Below the pieces are notes generated by a model. The model did no database searches. It was not told where the DNA came from and saw nothing but the letters and a program-made list of their open reading frames with translations. Below are positions 35,582-44,135 of a DNA stretch of 44,338 bases, in pieces (the stretch's first letter is position 1; every line of letters begins with the position of its first letter). Source of the stretch: 2-02-FULL-55-14 sp964581115 (lineage in GTDB: Bacteria; Bacteroidota; Ignavibacteria; UBA10030); assembly GCA_964581115.1 (NCBI GenBank), contig CAZOMY010000023.1, forward strand, positions 1 to 44,338, written 5' to 3'. Position numbers and translations under genes: made by a program.

Positions 35582-36916
35582 TCAGGCCTCCTCGGTCGCG
35601 GATTGGGCGAAGGCCGGCTCTCCAGATTTGAGGTCGTATTGGGCCTCTTCGGGCGTGCCGTACACGCGGGCTCGTTCATCGTCGAACTTTCCCTCCCATC
35701 TCGAAATTGCGACAGTGGCCAGGCAATTGCCAAGAACATTCACTGACGTGCGTCCCATGTCCATGAATTCATCGACGGCAAAGATCACTGCCACTCCCTC
35801 GGGAGGAAGTCCGAACGAATGTAGGGCTGCCAGCAGAATGACAAGCGAAGCGCGCGGGACCGCTGCCACCCCTTTGGAAGTTACCATCAGCGTCAGCATG
35901 AGCAGCAGTTGCTGGTCCCAGCCGAAGTGAACACCGGTGGTCATCTCCGCAGCCTGGGCCACGAAGACCGAGGCGACCGCGAGGTACAGCGTACTGCCGT
36001 CAAGGTTGAACGAATACCCGGTCGGAAGGACGAACCCCACAATGCGCTTCGGCACTCCGAGCCGTTCCATCCGCTCCATCGCCAGGGGCAGGGCCGACTC
36101 ACTGCTGGTCGTCCAGAAGGCGAGCGTGAATGGCTCCCAGACCGCACGGAGGAATTGGCGCACCGGCAGTCGGATGATCCATGCAACGGCTCCGAGGACG
36201 AGCACGATGAAGATGATCAACGCTGCGTACAGCGTTAAGATGAGCATTCCCAGATTGAAGAGCACGCCCAATCCCATGTGGCCGACGGTCACGGCCATTG
36301 CCGCGCCGATGCCAAACGGCGCAAACTTCATGACGTAGGCCGTGAACTTGAACATGACCTGAGACAACGCATCGCACCATTCCAGGATCGGCTTTCCCTT
36401 TTCGCCGATGGCGCCGACGGCCGCCCCGAAGAATACCGAGAAGACAACGACCTGCAGGACATCGCCCCGGGCCATTGATTCGATGATGCTCGACGGGAAC
36501 GCATGGACGAGCGTTTCAATGAAGGTCTTCGGCCGGGCCCCTTCGATCGACCCGAGCGCGTGCATGTCGCCCCCCTGCAAGACCACGCCCACACCGGGCT
36601 TTGTGATATTCACCACCACAAGGCCGATCACCAGCGCCAGCGTCGTTACGACCTCGAAGTAGATGAGCGCCTTGACCCCCATACGCCCCACCTGTTTGAA
36701 CTCACCTCCGCCCGCGATCCCGGCCACGATGCTGGAGAAGATCAGGGGTGCAATAATGACTTTGATCAGGTTGATGAAGATCGTCCTGATCCAGGCGCTC
36801 TCCGTGCCGACATCGGGCCACAGCCATCCGACGACGATGCCAACGGCGAGCCCGAGGACGATCTGCTGCATGAGGGAGAGGTGCCACCAGCGGCGGGGTT
36901 GAGCTTCAGATGTCAT
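35582..36916 (-). CDS. dicarboxylate/amino-acid:cation symporter (DAACS family)
   Basis: This 444-residue membrane transporter takes up a C4-dicarboxylate or acidic amino acid with Na+ or H+ across the inner membrane. Family signatures are all present: the opening WWHLSLMQQIVLGLAVGIVVG, the serine-rich hairpin TTSSESALPLAMERM (family SSSATLP-like), GFVLPTGYSFNLDGSTLYLAVASVFVAQ, the second hairpin SKGVAAVPRASLVILLAAL, and DEFMDMGRTSVNVLGN with the conserved Asp/Arg near the C-terminus. Sequence alone does not separate GltP- from DctA-type substrates. The frame extends upstream to 36988, but the added residues look unlike the family; ATG at 36916 gives the normal length. The ribosome binding site is weak. 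A hairpin with a T-run follows before hppA. Confidence 0.93.
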   Translation of the reverse strand: MTSEAQPRRWWHLSLMQQIVLGLAVGIVVGWLWPDVGTESAWIRTIFINLIKVIIAPLIFSSIVAGIAGGGEFKQVGRMGVKALIYFEVVTTLALVIGLVVVNITKPGVGVVLQGGDMHALGSIEGARPKTFIETLVHAFPSSIIESMARGDVLQVVVFSVFFGAAVGAIGEKGKPILEWCDALSQVMFKFTAYVMKFAPFGIGAAMAVTVGHMGLGVLFNLGMLILTLYAALIIFIVLVLGAVAWIIRLPVRQFLRAVWEPFTLAFWTTSSESALPLAMERMERLGVPKRIVGFVLPTGYSFNLDGSTLYLAVASVFVAQAAEMTTGVHFGWDQQLLLMLTLMVTSKGVAAVPRASLVILLAALHSFGLPPEGVAVIFAVDEFMDMGRTSVNVLGNCLATVAISRWEGKFDDERARVYGTPEEAQYDLKSGEPAFAQSATEEA

Positions 36917-37034
36917 GTCGGTCTTGAGGTGAGGTCGATGCCCCTGAGAGCCGTATGGCAAGATTTGGAACATTGGACTGAATTGCAAGGGTCACCCGAA
37001 GCTTGGACATGCCCTTTCCTGTTCGTTCCGTTAG

Positions 37035-37056
37035 ATACTCTTCGTACGAAGACTAT
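37035..37056. promoter_or_regulatory. 22-bp near-perfect palindrome in a divergent intergenic region
   Basis: The core TCTTCGTACGAAGA (37039-37052) is a perfect 14-bp palindrome. It is extended by ATA and TAT across single mismatched C bases on each side. It lies in the 315-base gap between the divergent symporter (start 36916) and T9SS-cargo gene (start 37232), about 120 and 175 bases from the two starts. A dimeric regulator site is plausible. Nothing else recognisable is in this gap. Confidence 0.4.
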
Positions 37057-37231
37057 GATGGACAACTGCGCCAGAGCACCGGTTTCTCCAGGGCCTTCGA
37101 ACAAGGAGCGTCATTCACGAAGAATCGAGCTTGCTGGAGTGGGACCTGGATCCCCGGCATTCCGCCGCGCCGGCTCTGCCCTCATCGGACCCGACGTAGA
37201 CTGTCATACTCACCCCATTCACAACGACACG

Positions 37232-38548
37232 ATGAACCTCGCGAGACTGCCTGCAACGATTGTTGGACTCTTCCTCCCTCTATTCCTCCTCACGGCACAG
37301 ACCGAGCGGCGCGGCGATCTGTTTGCGTACGTCGATAGTTCGGTGAACGCCATGCCGGCCGGTCTGGGAACCAATGAGTATTCTCCGCCGACCGAGGAAC
37401 AATTCGCCGTCTTCCGCACGATCGTGCAGGACCTCCTCGTGGAACGACCGGAATCGGCGGCCGCCGCCGCGGAGAGCATCGGCTACCGGGTCGTCGCGTT
37501 CGTCGATTCGACGGGACCGTCGGAGGCATCACACCTGGTCCTCGAGCGACATCCCGATTCGGCACGCTATTGGGGCGTGGCCATCATCACGAGCAATGCA
37601 CAACGGCCCGAACTCATCCTTCAATGTCCGCATCCTCTCTTTGACGCAAAGTCCGCTCACCAAGGAGTCTGGATCTACCGGACCGTCGGTGCACGGGCGC
37701 TGTTCGTCTCCGGCGTGCATCGGTGCAATTCGGCGCTACCATCGCCGTGTGCCGGAACGACGACCGTTTGCGGCGGCCCTGCTGAGCCGTTCCGCCGCTC
37801 CGACCCGGCCCACAATGTCGACCACCCCCTTCAGGCAGCCACGATCGCTGTGTTGGCAGCGATCACTCAACCCCTGGTCATTCAACTCCACGGATTCGGC
37901 AAAGACCCCGGAGACCCCGACGTGATCCTGAGTAATGGAACGCGTTCCCAGCCGTCGTCGGATCCGATCCTCACGCTGAGGGACAGACTTCTGGAGGTCG
38001 ACGACTCCCTCACATTCAAGATCGCCCACGTCGACAGCACGTGGAATCGGCTGACAGGAACCACAAATGTTCAGGGACGCCTGATCAACGGCAGTCCTGC
38101 TCCGTGCTCGCAATCGGCTTCGATCTCCACCGGCCGCTTCATTCACATAGAGCAGGCGTACGCAAGACTTCGCGACAACTCCCTGTCGTGGTCGCGAGTC
38201 GCCAATGCCATCGCCAACACGTTCCCCCCATCAGCGACCGGTGTCACACGGGATGCACAACCCCTTTCGCACCGACTCGCCGTTTCGGCTTATCCGAATC
38301 CGTTCAATCCCTCGACGATCATCCGATTTAGCCTCCCCGTCTCAGCCGTGGTGCAAATTGGAGCGTTCGATCTGACTGGACGCTCGCTGGGAACGATCTT
38401 CGAGGGCCGTTATGTTGCCGGGAGCCACGAAACGACATGGGACCCGAATCTTCCGTCGGGAGCGTATCTCCTCCGGGTGGTCGCCACCTCTGAGGGAGGT
38501 CCGAGGTTCCAGGTTGAAAGGTCCATCAAACTTCTGCTCCTCCGCTAG
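37232..38548 (+). CDS. T9SS-secreted protein of unknown function, possible hydrolase
   Basis: This 438-residue protein starts with a signal peptide (1-22, ending FLLTAQ) and ends in a T9SS type A sorting domain (about 350-438) with SAYPNPFNPSTIIRF. The middle part (about 40-340) is not a family I can name. It has several His-centred motifs that could bind a metal: GVHRCNS, SDPAHNVDH, VIQLHGFG and HIEQAYARLRD. The last two faintly resemble N-formylglutamate amidohydrolase-like or similar zinc hydrolases, but this is weak. Two Cys pairs (CNSALPSPC and nearby) suggest disulfides, fitting secretion. The open frame runs far upstream over the antisense of the symporter; the ATG at 37232 was chosen because it gives the signal peptide. 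No Shine-Dalgarno is evident. Confidence 0.75.
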   Translation: MNLARLPATIVGLFLPLFLLTAQTERRGDLFAYVDSSVNAMPAGLGTNEYSPPTEEQFAVFRTIVQDLLVERPESAAAAAESIGYRVVAFVDSTGPSEASHLVLERHPDSARYWGVAIITSNAQRPELILQCPHPLFDAKSAHQGVWIYRTVGARALFVSGVHRCNSALPSPCAGTTTVCGGPAEPFRRSDPAHNVDHPLQAATIAVLAAITQPLVIQLHGFGKDPGDPDVILSNGTRSQPSSDPILTLRDRLLEVDDSLTFKIAHVDSTWNRLTGTTNVQGRLINGSPAPCSQSASISTGRFIHIEQAYARLRDNSLSWSRVANAIANTFPPSATGVTRDAQPLSHRLAVSAYPNPFNPSTIIRFSLPVSAVVQIGAFDLTGRSLGTIFEGRYVAGSHETTWDPNLPSGAYLLRVVATSEGGPRFQVERSIKLLLLR

Positions 38549-38701
38549 CCGACTTCCAATTCCTGCGGATGGGAATTCAAACCTCCTTCGGTCAAGGCGC
38601 ACATATCGACACCCGAAAAACAAGCTAAAATCGGATATTTGCATCGGATTGTTTCCGGTACACCTCTTGTGCGCACCATGTGATCGACCACTGAGGTGCG
38701 C

Positions 38702-38941
38702 ATGGACCAGATCCGACATGAATGCGAACACACCTGCCCGCGCGACTGCTCCCAGTTGAACCAGGCTCTCGTGCGTGAGCTGGCTGTCGAACGCATGTAC
38801 GAACAGCTGTTGCAGGAGTGCGACTTCCCCGACATTCAACACTTCGTCGCTGAGTCACTGGCCGAACACCGCAAACGCATCCGGGTTTTGGAGGAACGGA
38901 TCAACCGCATGTACGCCACTTATGACCCCGCCGGGTGTTGA
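38702..38941 (+). CDS. small Cys/His-rich helical protein in the korAB operon
   Basis: This 79-residue protein is not recognised. The N-terminus holds a compact HECEHTCPRDC cluster (His6, Cys8, His10, Cys12, Cys16), and another Cys is the final residue. The rest is predicted helical by eye, with heptad-like charged segments (LAEHRKRIRVLEERINRMY). It has GAGG five bases before ATG at 38702 (a GTG at 38696 is less likely). Its stop is four bases ahead of korA, so it is almost certainly co-translated with the ferredoxin oxidoreductase. The cluster could bind zinc or an Fe-S centre, or act as an assembly or regulatory subunit; this is inference from composition and position. A TAAAAT at about 38630 could be part of the operon promoter. 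Confidence 0.72.
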   Translation: MDQIRHECEHTCPRDCSQLNQALVRELAVERMYEQLLQECDFPDIQHFVAESLAEHRKRIRVLEERINRMYATYDPAGC

Positions 38942-38945
38942 AGCC

Positions 38946-40088
38946 ATGCCCTCTGGTGATTCGCATTCCATCGTTCTCCGCAGCGGCAACCAGATGGTTG
39001 CCGATGGCGCCTTGCGGGCCGGTTGCCGATTCTTCGCCGGCTATCCCATCACTCCGGCGACCGGCATTTTCAAGGCCATGGTCGACGCGCTGCCATCGCG
39101 CCGCGGGCTGGCGTTGAGCGCTCCCGATGAGATCTCTGCGATTGCCTATTGTATCGGAGCCGCGATGCGGGGGTACAAGGCCATGACAGCCACGTCCGGA
39201 CCCGGGTGGGCGTTGATGATCGAGTCGGTGCAGTATGCGCTTATGACCGAGACGCCGCTCGTCGTCGCGCTCGTTCAGCGCCTTGGGCCCAGCACGGGGG
39301 GGGCAACGCAAGGCGCACAGGGTGACATCCTGCTGGCGGAGTACGCCACATCGGGCGGCTATACCATTCCCATCCTCTGCCCGGAGAACGCCCAAGAGTG
39401 CTCGTCGCTCACGCTCAAAGCCTTCGAATGGGCCGAGCAACTCCGGACTCCCGTGATCGTGATGAGCGACAAGGAGACTGGCATGACGATCGAGAGCGTG
39501 GACCTCGACCTTCTGCCGCCCGAGAGCTCCCAGGCGACGTTCGCCGTTCCCGAACGAGCCGACCTTGCCAACGGTACATATTGGTTCGACCGACCGGGCG
39601 ACGTTCCGGCGTTTGCTCCGGTGGGCGGTAACCACCGGGTCATTGCAACCGGCTCTGCGCACGACAAGAAGGGAACGCTTCAGAAGAATTCGACCGAAAC
39701 GCTCGACGTCCTGCGGCATCTCGAAGAAAAAATCCGGTGGCGCTCGGGCGAATTGGGACTCGTCGACGCCGACCCCGACCCGGAGGCCGATACCCTTGTC
39801 ATCAGTTACGGTATCACATCCCGGGCGGCGCGCACCGCCGTGGCAAAGGCTCGCTCCCAGGGAACCCGCGTGGCCTATCTGAGCATCAAATCGCTCTTCC
39901 CGGTCCCCGAGCTCGCCCTTCAAAAAGCATTCGCCACCGCTGACCGGGTCATTGTCGCCGAAGAGAACATGAACGGCCTGTACCGGTCGGTCATCGGACG
40001 CATCGCCGACGGCCGCATGATGGTGGGCGTCAACGCCGTCGGCACCATGATCACCCCGAGCGAGATCCTCGCCGCCATTCAACGTTGA
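38946..40088 (+). CDS. korA: 2-oxoglutarate:ferredoxin oxidoreductase, alpha subunit
   Basis: This 380-residue subunit belongs to the 2-oxoacid:ferredoxin oxidoreductase family, which reversibly converts 2-oxoglutarate and CoA to succinyl-CoA with reduced ferredoxin. It has the alpha-subunit opening GNQMVADGALRAGCRFFAGYPITPAT, the conserved DEISAIAYCIGAAMRGYKAMTATSGPG and PSTGGATQGAQGD. A C-terminal transketolase-type domain contains LVISYGITSRAARTAVAKAR and IVAEENMNGLY. The frame extends to 38775, overlapping the small upstream gene; ATG at 38946 matches the family N-terminus. It is short compared with KorA forms that carry an N-terminal gamma domain, because here the gamma domain is on the beta subunit. 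The assignment to 2-oxoglutarate rather than another 2-oxoacid is by overall resemblance. Confidence 0.9.
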   Translation: MPSGDSHSIVLRSGNQMVADGALRAGCRFFAGYPITPATGIFKAMVDALPSRRGLALSAPDEISAIAYCIGAAMRGYKAMTATSGPGWALMIESVQYALMTETPLVVALVQRLGPSTGGATQGAQGDILLAEYATSGGYTIPILCPENAQECSSLTLKAFEWAEQLRTPVIVMSDKETGMTIESVDLDLLPPESSQATFAVPERADLANGTYWFDRPGDVPAFAPVGGNHRVIATGSAHDKKGTLQKNSTETLDVLRHLEEKIRWRSGELGLVDADPDPEADTLVISYGITSRAARTAVAKARSQGTRVAYLSIKSLFPVPELALQKAFATADRVIVAEENMNGLYRSVIGRIADGRMMVGVNAVGTMITPSEILAAIQR

Positions 40089-40091
40089 CGC

Positions 40092-41435
40092 ATGGACACC
40101 GCATCCCTCATTCGCACCAGCTACCTTGTCGACAACGTTCGTTTCCCCTTTTGCAAGGGTTGCAGCCACACGAACATTCTCCGCAAGCTGAACGACGCTC
40201 TCGTCGAACTAAGACTGCCGGCCGAGCGCCTGGTGCTGGTGACTGACATCGGCTGCATCGGCCTGGCCGACGGTCTCTTTCGGGACATTCATACCGTCCA
40301 TACAACGCACGGACGGTCGACCGCTTTTGCCTGCGGCATCGCCTTGGCCGACGGTGTGCTGGACTCCGGTGAACTGCACCTTATTGTCCTCATCGGCGAC
40401 GGCGGCGCGATGATCGGACTCCAGCACCTGGTCCATGCGGCAATGCTGAACGTGCGAATGACGGTCATCATCTGCAACAATTTCGTCTACGGCATGACGG
40501 GCGGTCAGGGATCGGGCCTGACACCCGATTGTTTCATCACCGCCACTACGCCGCGGGGTAATCTTGTCCCCCCGGCCGACCTCGGCGGCATCCTCAAGCA
40601 CAGCAACGCCCCCTTCGTTGTCAGGTCGACCGTGGCCGATCCCGGTCTGACGACAACGCTCAAAGAGGCCCTCACCTACCCGGGCTTCGCCGCCGTCGAG
40701 GTCCTGGAATTGTGCACGGAATATGCGGTGCCGAAGAATGATCTGACCGGACGGAGTCTGAGCGAGATCGCTCGACAGAACGGATGGGAGCTTGGAACGC
40801 TCGTTCGACGCGAGGCGACGGCGTTCGACGCGAAGGTGAAGCAGGCGACGTCCGACCCTTCAACGGGGGGTGCGGGAACGGCGTCGACGGCCGCATTCGA
40901 GGCGTCGCCATTGCGTCGGCCGGTGAATCTCGTCATCGCTGGAAGCGCGGGCGAACGCGTGCAGTCGTCGGCCACGGCACTCGGACATGCCGCCGTCGCG
41001 GCGGGATGCCGGGTGACGCAAAAGAACGACAATCCGGTCACCCAGGGCTCGGGTTTTTCGCTGTCCGAGGTCTGGGTCTCTCCGGAGCCGATCGGATTCA
41101 CGGGTATCGAAGTACCCGACGTCGTCGTCGCCGCGTCGGAAGATGGCTGGAATGAGCTTCATCGGCGGGGTACGGTCGAGTCGATCGGGCCTGAGACCGT
41201 CGTTATCCTCGATGCGTCGTTGACACCTCCCGGACGCGGCAACATCCTGCACCTGCCCTTGCGCACATCGGTGACCGGAGCGCATGCCGCCATGGCCGGA
41301 ACGCTGATCGCAGCCCTGCGCTTGAGCGTGCTGACCGAGCCCTCCGTCCGCCAACTCGCCGCCCGGCGGCTTGGCGAAAGGGCAGCATCCTTCGAAACAC
41401 TGCTGAAGGGAGCGTTTTCCGGTTACGCCGGATAG
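40092..41435 (+). CDS. korB: 2-oxoglutarate:ferredoxin oxidoreductase, beta subunit fused to a gamma domain
   Basis: This 447-residue protein holds two domains. The beta (thiamine-diphosphate) domain covers about 1-260, with FCKGCSHTNILRKL (Cys pair for the Fe-S cluster), DIGCIG, HTTHGRSTAFACGIALA and the TPP-binding GDGGAMIGLQHLVHAAMLNV ending in NN. After a low-complexity linker (about 255-275, rich in Gly, Ala, Ser and Thr) comes a gamma-type domain (about 278-420). It has the nucleotide-fold start LVIAGSAGERVQSSATALGHAA, then VTQGSGFSLSEVWVSPEPIG and VPDVVVAASEDGWNEL. Gamma is more often separate or fused to alpha. The start lies three bases after korA. A bidirectional terminator follows. 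No separate ferredoxin-like delta subunit is nearby. Confidence 0.9.
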   Translation: MDTASLIRTSYLVDNVRFPFCKGCSHTNILRKLNDALVELRLPAERLVLVTDIGCIGLADGLFRDIHTVHTTHGRSTAFACGIALADGVLDSGELHLIVLIGDGGAMIGLQHLVHAAMLNVRMTVIICNNFVYGMTGGQGSGLTPDCFITATTPRGNLVPPADLGGILKHSNAPFVVRSTVADPGLTTTLKEALTYPGFAAVEVLELCTEYAVPKNDLTGRSLSEIARQNGWELGTLVRREATAFDAKVKQATSDPSTGGAGTASTAAFEASPLRRPVNLVIAGSAGERVQSSATALGHAAVAAGCRVTQKNDNPVTQGSGFSLSEVWVSPEPIGFTGIEVPDVVVAASEDGWNELHRRGTVESIGPETVVILDASLTPPGRGNILHLPLRTSVTGAHAAMAGTLIAALRLSVLTEPSVRQLAARRLGERAASFETLLKGAFSGYAG

Positions 41436-41458
41436 TGCCATCACGACCGACAATACAG

Positions 41459-41488
41459 AAGCCCGCCCCGGTTCTTCGGAGCGGGCTT
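41459..41488. terminator. bidirectional terminator between korB and the sensor kinase
   Basis: AAGCCCGC (41459-41466) pairs with GCGGGCTT (41481-41488), with additional inner pairing (CCGG-TTCT-TCGG). It is followed by TTCGTGTG on plus and, on minus, by TTCTGTATTGTC. It lies 24 bases from each of the two convergent genes. Confidence 0.8.
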
Positions 41489-41511
41489 TCGTGTGTACGG
41501 TGGCGAAGCCG

Positions 41512-43518
41512 CTAGGCCTTCGGCGCCATCAGAGCCTCATGAACGACACGGAGCAGATCCTCTGAGGTGAACGGCTTCTGGAGCACGCCCTCGACCGATT
41601 GGATGTCTTCGATCCGGATGTCGTCGGGGATGCGCATCCCGGTCATGATGATGATGCGCGCTTGCGGTTCGATAGCCCGCACCTCTCGGATAAGCTCGGC
41701 GCCGCCGACACGCGGCATCATCATGTCGGTCACCACCAGCCGGATCTCGTCGTGCCGTTCTCGAAAGATCTCGAGAGCGCGGGCGCCATCCTCGGCCACC
41801 ACCGCACGGTACCGATGCGACTCGAGCGTGGACGACGCCACATCGCGCAATGCGGATTCATCGTCGACGACGAGGATGAGTTCGTCATTGCCTTCGCTCA
41901 GCGCCTCCACCTTGGGTTTGGCCGCTTGCTCTTCCTCCGCCACGTCGGCGGGGAAGAAGATGTGAAAGGTCGTCCCCCGACCCGGAGCGGTATCGAGCGT
42001 CAGAAAACCCCCGTGACTCTTGACAATGCCCAGGGTCGTCGAAAGGCCGAGTCCCGTTCCTTTGCCGACCTCCTTCGTCGTAAAGAACGGCTCGAAGATC
42101 TTCTCACGGATCGTCTCCGGAATGCCCACACCCGTGTCGGTGACCTGAAAATGGACATAGGGGCCTGGCATCACGCCCAGCATGCCGCGCGCGAACTCTT
42201 CGTTCACGAGGGCATTCTGTGCGCGGAGCGTCAGCACGCCCCCCTTTTCCATCGCATCCCGGGCATTCACGCAGAGATTCATGAACACCTGATGGATCTG
42301 CGTCGCATCGCCGACGATGGGCCACAACTTGCGGGGAACCTCGTTGTGGACCTCGATCGACCGCGGGAAGGTCTCCTCGATCAACCGGACCACCTCCGCA
42401 ATGACATGTTCGACGCGCATCTTGACGCGTTCGCCCTGGATGCCCCGGGCGAAGGTCAGCACTTGCTTCACCATGTCGGCCCCCCGGCGGGCGCTCGATT
42501 CGATGGCGGTCAGTGTCTTCTTGCCGAGGGAATCGACGACCGTGCGCTTGAGAATGTCGATCGAGACGACGATCGGGGCCAGGATGTTGTTAAGGTCGTG
42601 CGCGATGCCGCCTGCCAGCGTTCCGATGCTCTCCATGCGCTGTGCGCGGAGCATCTGCGTTTCGAGCCGCTTCTTTTCGGTGATGTCGCTGGCCAGGCAC
42701 AGTATCGCCCGCGGGTGCCCATGGTCATCACGGACCAGCGTGAAACGACACTCGGCGATGATGGCGTTCTTGTAGCGCGACGCGATCTCGAGCTCGCCCC
42801 GCCACTCACCCCTTTCGCGCACGACGCCGATGGCCTTCTGAAAATCGTTGGCCAGGGTCGAAGGGAACAGGTAGTCGGACAGGTGCCGGCGCAGGACCTC
42901 ATGGCTGGGCCATCCGTACTGTTGTTCAGCGGCTTTGTTCCAGTACTGTACGTGCGCGGTCAGGTCGAGCACAAAGATGGCGTCGGTGGTCTTGTCGAGC
43001 AGCTCGGCCTGCTCGCGGATCTGCTCGGCGGCGGCGCGCTTCTCGGTGATGTCGACCATGACGCCTTCGGCAAGTCCCTCCGACGGGAAGGTGGCGAGAG
43101 AAACGGAGAGCCAGACCGTTTGACCGTCAGCCGCGCGGATGGGAAGCTCGTAGTTCTCCACACGACCCCGGGTAACAAGCAGGTCCCAAAGACGGTCCCA
43201 ATCGGAGGTTCGATTGACTCGAAGAGTCCGGCTGAATTGTTCTCTAGATGGCGTCCGGAAGATCCGCATCATAGCCGAATTAGCATCGAGAACTTCGCCA
43301 GTCGTCAGCTCAAATCGGACCATGCCTGCTAGTGAGTTTTCGAAGAGATTGCGGTATTTCTTGTCACGGGCTGCAAGTTCCTGTGCTTGGATGAGCTTCT
43401 GCTGGAAAGATCTCCGTTGGCCTAAGACCACGGTGAAGATAATCCCAACAGTCACTCCTACCAGGACAATCGTACCGAGACCTAATGCCCACCAGAATTC
43501 GTTTGGGAGGCTTTGCAT
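41512..43518 (-). CDS. membrane-bound PAS hybrid sensor histidine kinase with receiver domain
   Basis: This 668-residue hybrid kinase has one membrane helix (about 8-30), then two PAS domains (about 50-160 and 170-285, each starting near a YRNLFEN- or AEQIREQAELLDKTTDAIF-type segment). The HisKA H-box is GGIAHDLNN with phospho-acceptor His307. The HATPase domain has DTGVGIPETI, FEPFFTTKEVGKGTGLGLS and a preceding NLCVNARDAM. A C-terminal receiver domain contains VVDDE, VVTDMMMP with phospho-acceptor Asp598, and the conserved Lys of LQKPF. It probably phosphorylates its own receiver and passes phosphate on; the output regulator is not in the window. I chose ATG at 43518; the frame extends to 43566. 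Either way it overlaps the upstream membrane-protein gene, implying coupling. GC content falls sharply in its first 100 residues. Confidence 0.9.
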   Translation of the reverse strand: MQSLPNEFWWALGLGTIVLVGVTVGIIFTVVLGQRRSFQQKLIQAQELAARDKKYRNLFENSLAGMVRFELTTGEVLDANSAMMRIFRTPSREQFSRTLRVNRTSDWDRLWDLLVTRGRVENYELPIRAADGQTVWLSVSLATFPSEGLAEGVMVDITEKRAAAEQIREQAELLDKTTDAIFVLDLTAHVQYWNKAAEQQYGWPSHEVLRRHLSDYLFPSTLANDFQKAIGVVRERGEWRGELEIASRYKNAIIAECRFTLVRDDHGHPRAILCLASDITEKKRLETQMLRAQRMESIGTLAGGIAHDLNNILAPIVVSIDILKRTVVDSLGKKTLTAIESSARRGADMVKQVLTFARGIQGERVKMRVEHVIAEVVRLIEETFPRSIEVHNEVPRKLWPIVGDATQIHQVFMNLCVNARDAMEKGGVLTLRAQNALVNEEFARGMLGVMPGPYVHFQVTDTGVGIPETIREKIFEPFFTTKEVGKGTGLGLSTTLGIVKSHGGFLTLDTAPGRGTTFHIFFPADVAEEEQAAKPKVEALSEGNDELILVVDDESALRDVASSTLESHRYRAVVAEDGARALEIFRERHDEIRLVVTDMMMPRVGGAELIREVRAIEPQARIIIMTGMRIPDDIRIEDIQSVEGVLQKPFTSEDLLRVVHEALMAPKA

Positions 43519-44135
43519 AGAAAGGCCCATGAATACGAACAATTCAAGAGTATCGTCAGCGTCCAATAGGCATAGAACACCCTAACAACCTCTCCAACCT
43601 GCATCTTCGTGATCATTCCTTGTAGAGCAAAGAACATGATTGCTGCTGCTCCTGAAATCATGGTTGTAGCAACAATCCAGAATCTCGGCATTGAAAGAAG
43701 TGGAGCCTCTGAGTCGCGTGCAAGTACGTACAGCATGTGAAACGAGAATATCATCACCACTGCCCGCGCAATCGGAAACGCTATTAACGACGGGGTGGTG
43801 AATTCTTCGATGAACCTCAGGAACAACCATGTCATTACGTAGAACACGGTGACTGACAAGATAATAGTCCGTGACGACTCCGATTCTTGCCAACTCCGAT
43901 AGGACAGTAAGATGATAACTACCTCAAGGAGCGCACTTACGTGCGAGATCCAGAGATTGTTCATTGTAACGGTGGCAAGATAGAGCTGAGCGCAACCAGA
44001 GAGTGCATTGAACGCCAGCAGATAAAAGAAGAGACCTATCTCTGTTCTAGCTTCACTCCTCCACCGTATCGCTCCGACGAGGATGGGAAGAATGGTGGAT
44101 AAAGTAGCTACTACACCGTAAAAAGGGATGTACAT
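43482..44135 (-). CDS. seven-helix membrane protein paired with the sensor kinase
   Basis: This 217-residue integral membrane protein has seven clear hydrophobic helices (near 5-22, 34-54, 61-79, 87-107, 113-136, 146-170 and 180-202) and no recognised catalytic motif. The gene overlaps the kinase start by 37 bases, so the two are translated together; proteins of this shape often sit beside kinases in Bacteroidota and may provide sensing. The open frame begins with TTG at 44177; the ATG at 44135 puts the first helix right after the N-terminus. Its base composition is lower in GC than neighbouring genes (26 of 60 bases at 43801-43860, against 36 of 60 at 42001-42060 in the kinase core). Function is unknown. 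Confidence 0.78.
   Translation of the reverse strand: MYIPFYGVVATLSTILPILVGAIRWRSEARTEIGLFFYLLAFNALSGCAQLYLATVTMNNLWISHVSALLEVVIILLSYRSWQESESSRTIILSVTVFYVMTWLFLRFIEEFTTPSLIAFPIARAVVMIFSFHMLYVLARDSEAPLLSMPRFWIVATTMISGAAAIMFFALQGMITKMQVGEVVRVFYAYWTLTILLNCSYSWAFLCKASQTNSGGH

Noticed and set aside
36503..37231. Upstream part of the plus-strand frame leading into the T9SS cargo gene
   Set aside because: It runs antisense to the symporter gene and has no signal peptide; the ATG at 37232 gives a proper one.
38775..38945. Longer start for korA
   Set aside because: It overlaps the small Cys/His-rich gene in another frame, and the added residues do not resemble KorA.
38901..43332. Open frames of 422 residues (minus) opposite korA and 577 residues (plus) opposite the sensor kinase
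   Set aside because: Antisense to well-identified genes and with shadow-type composition.
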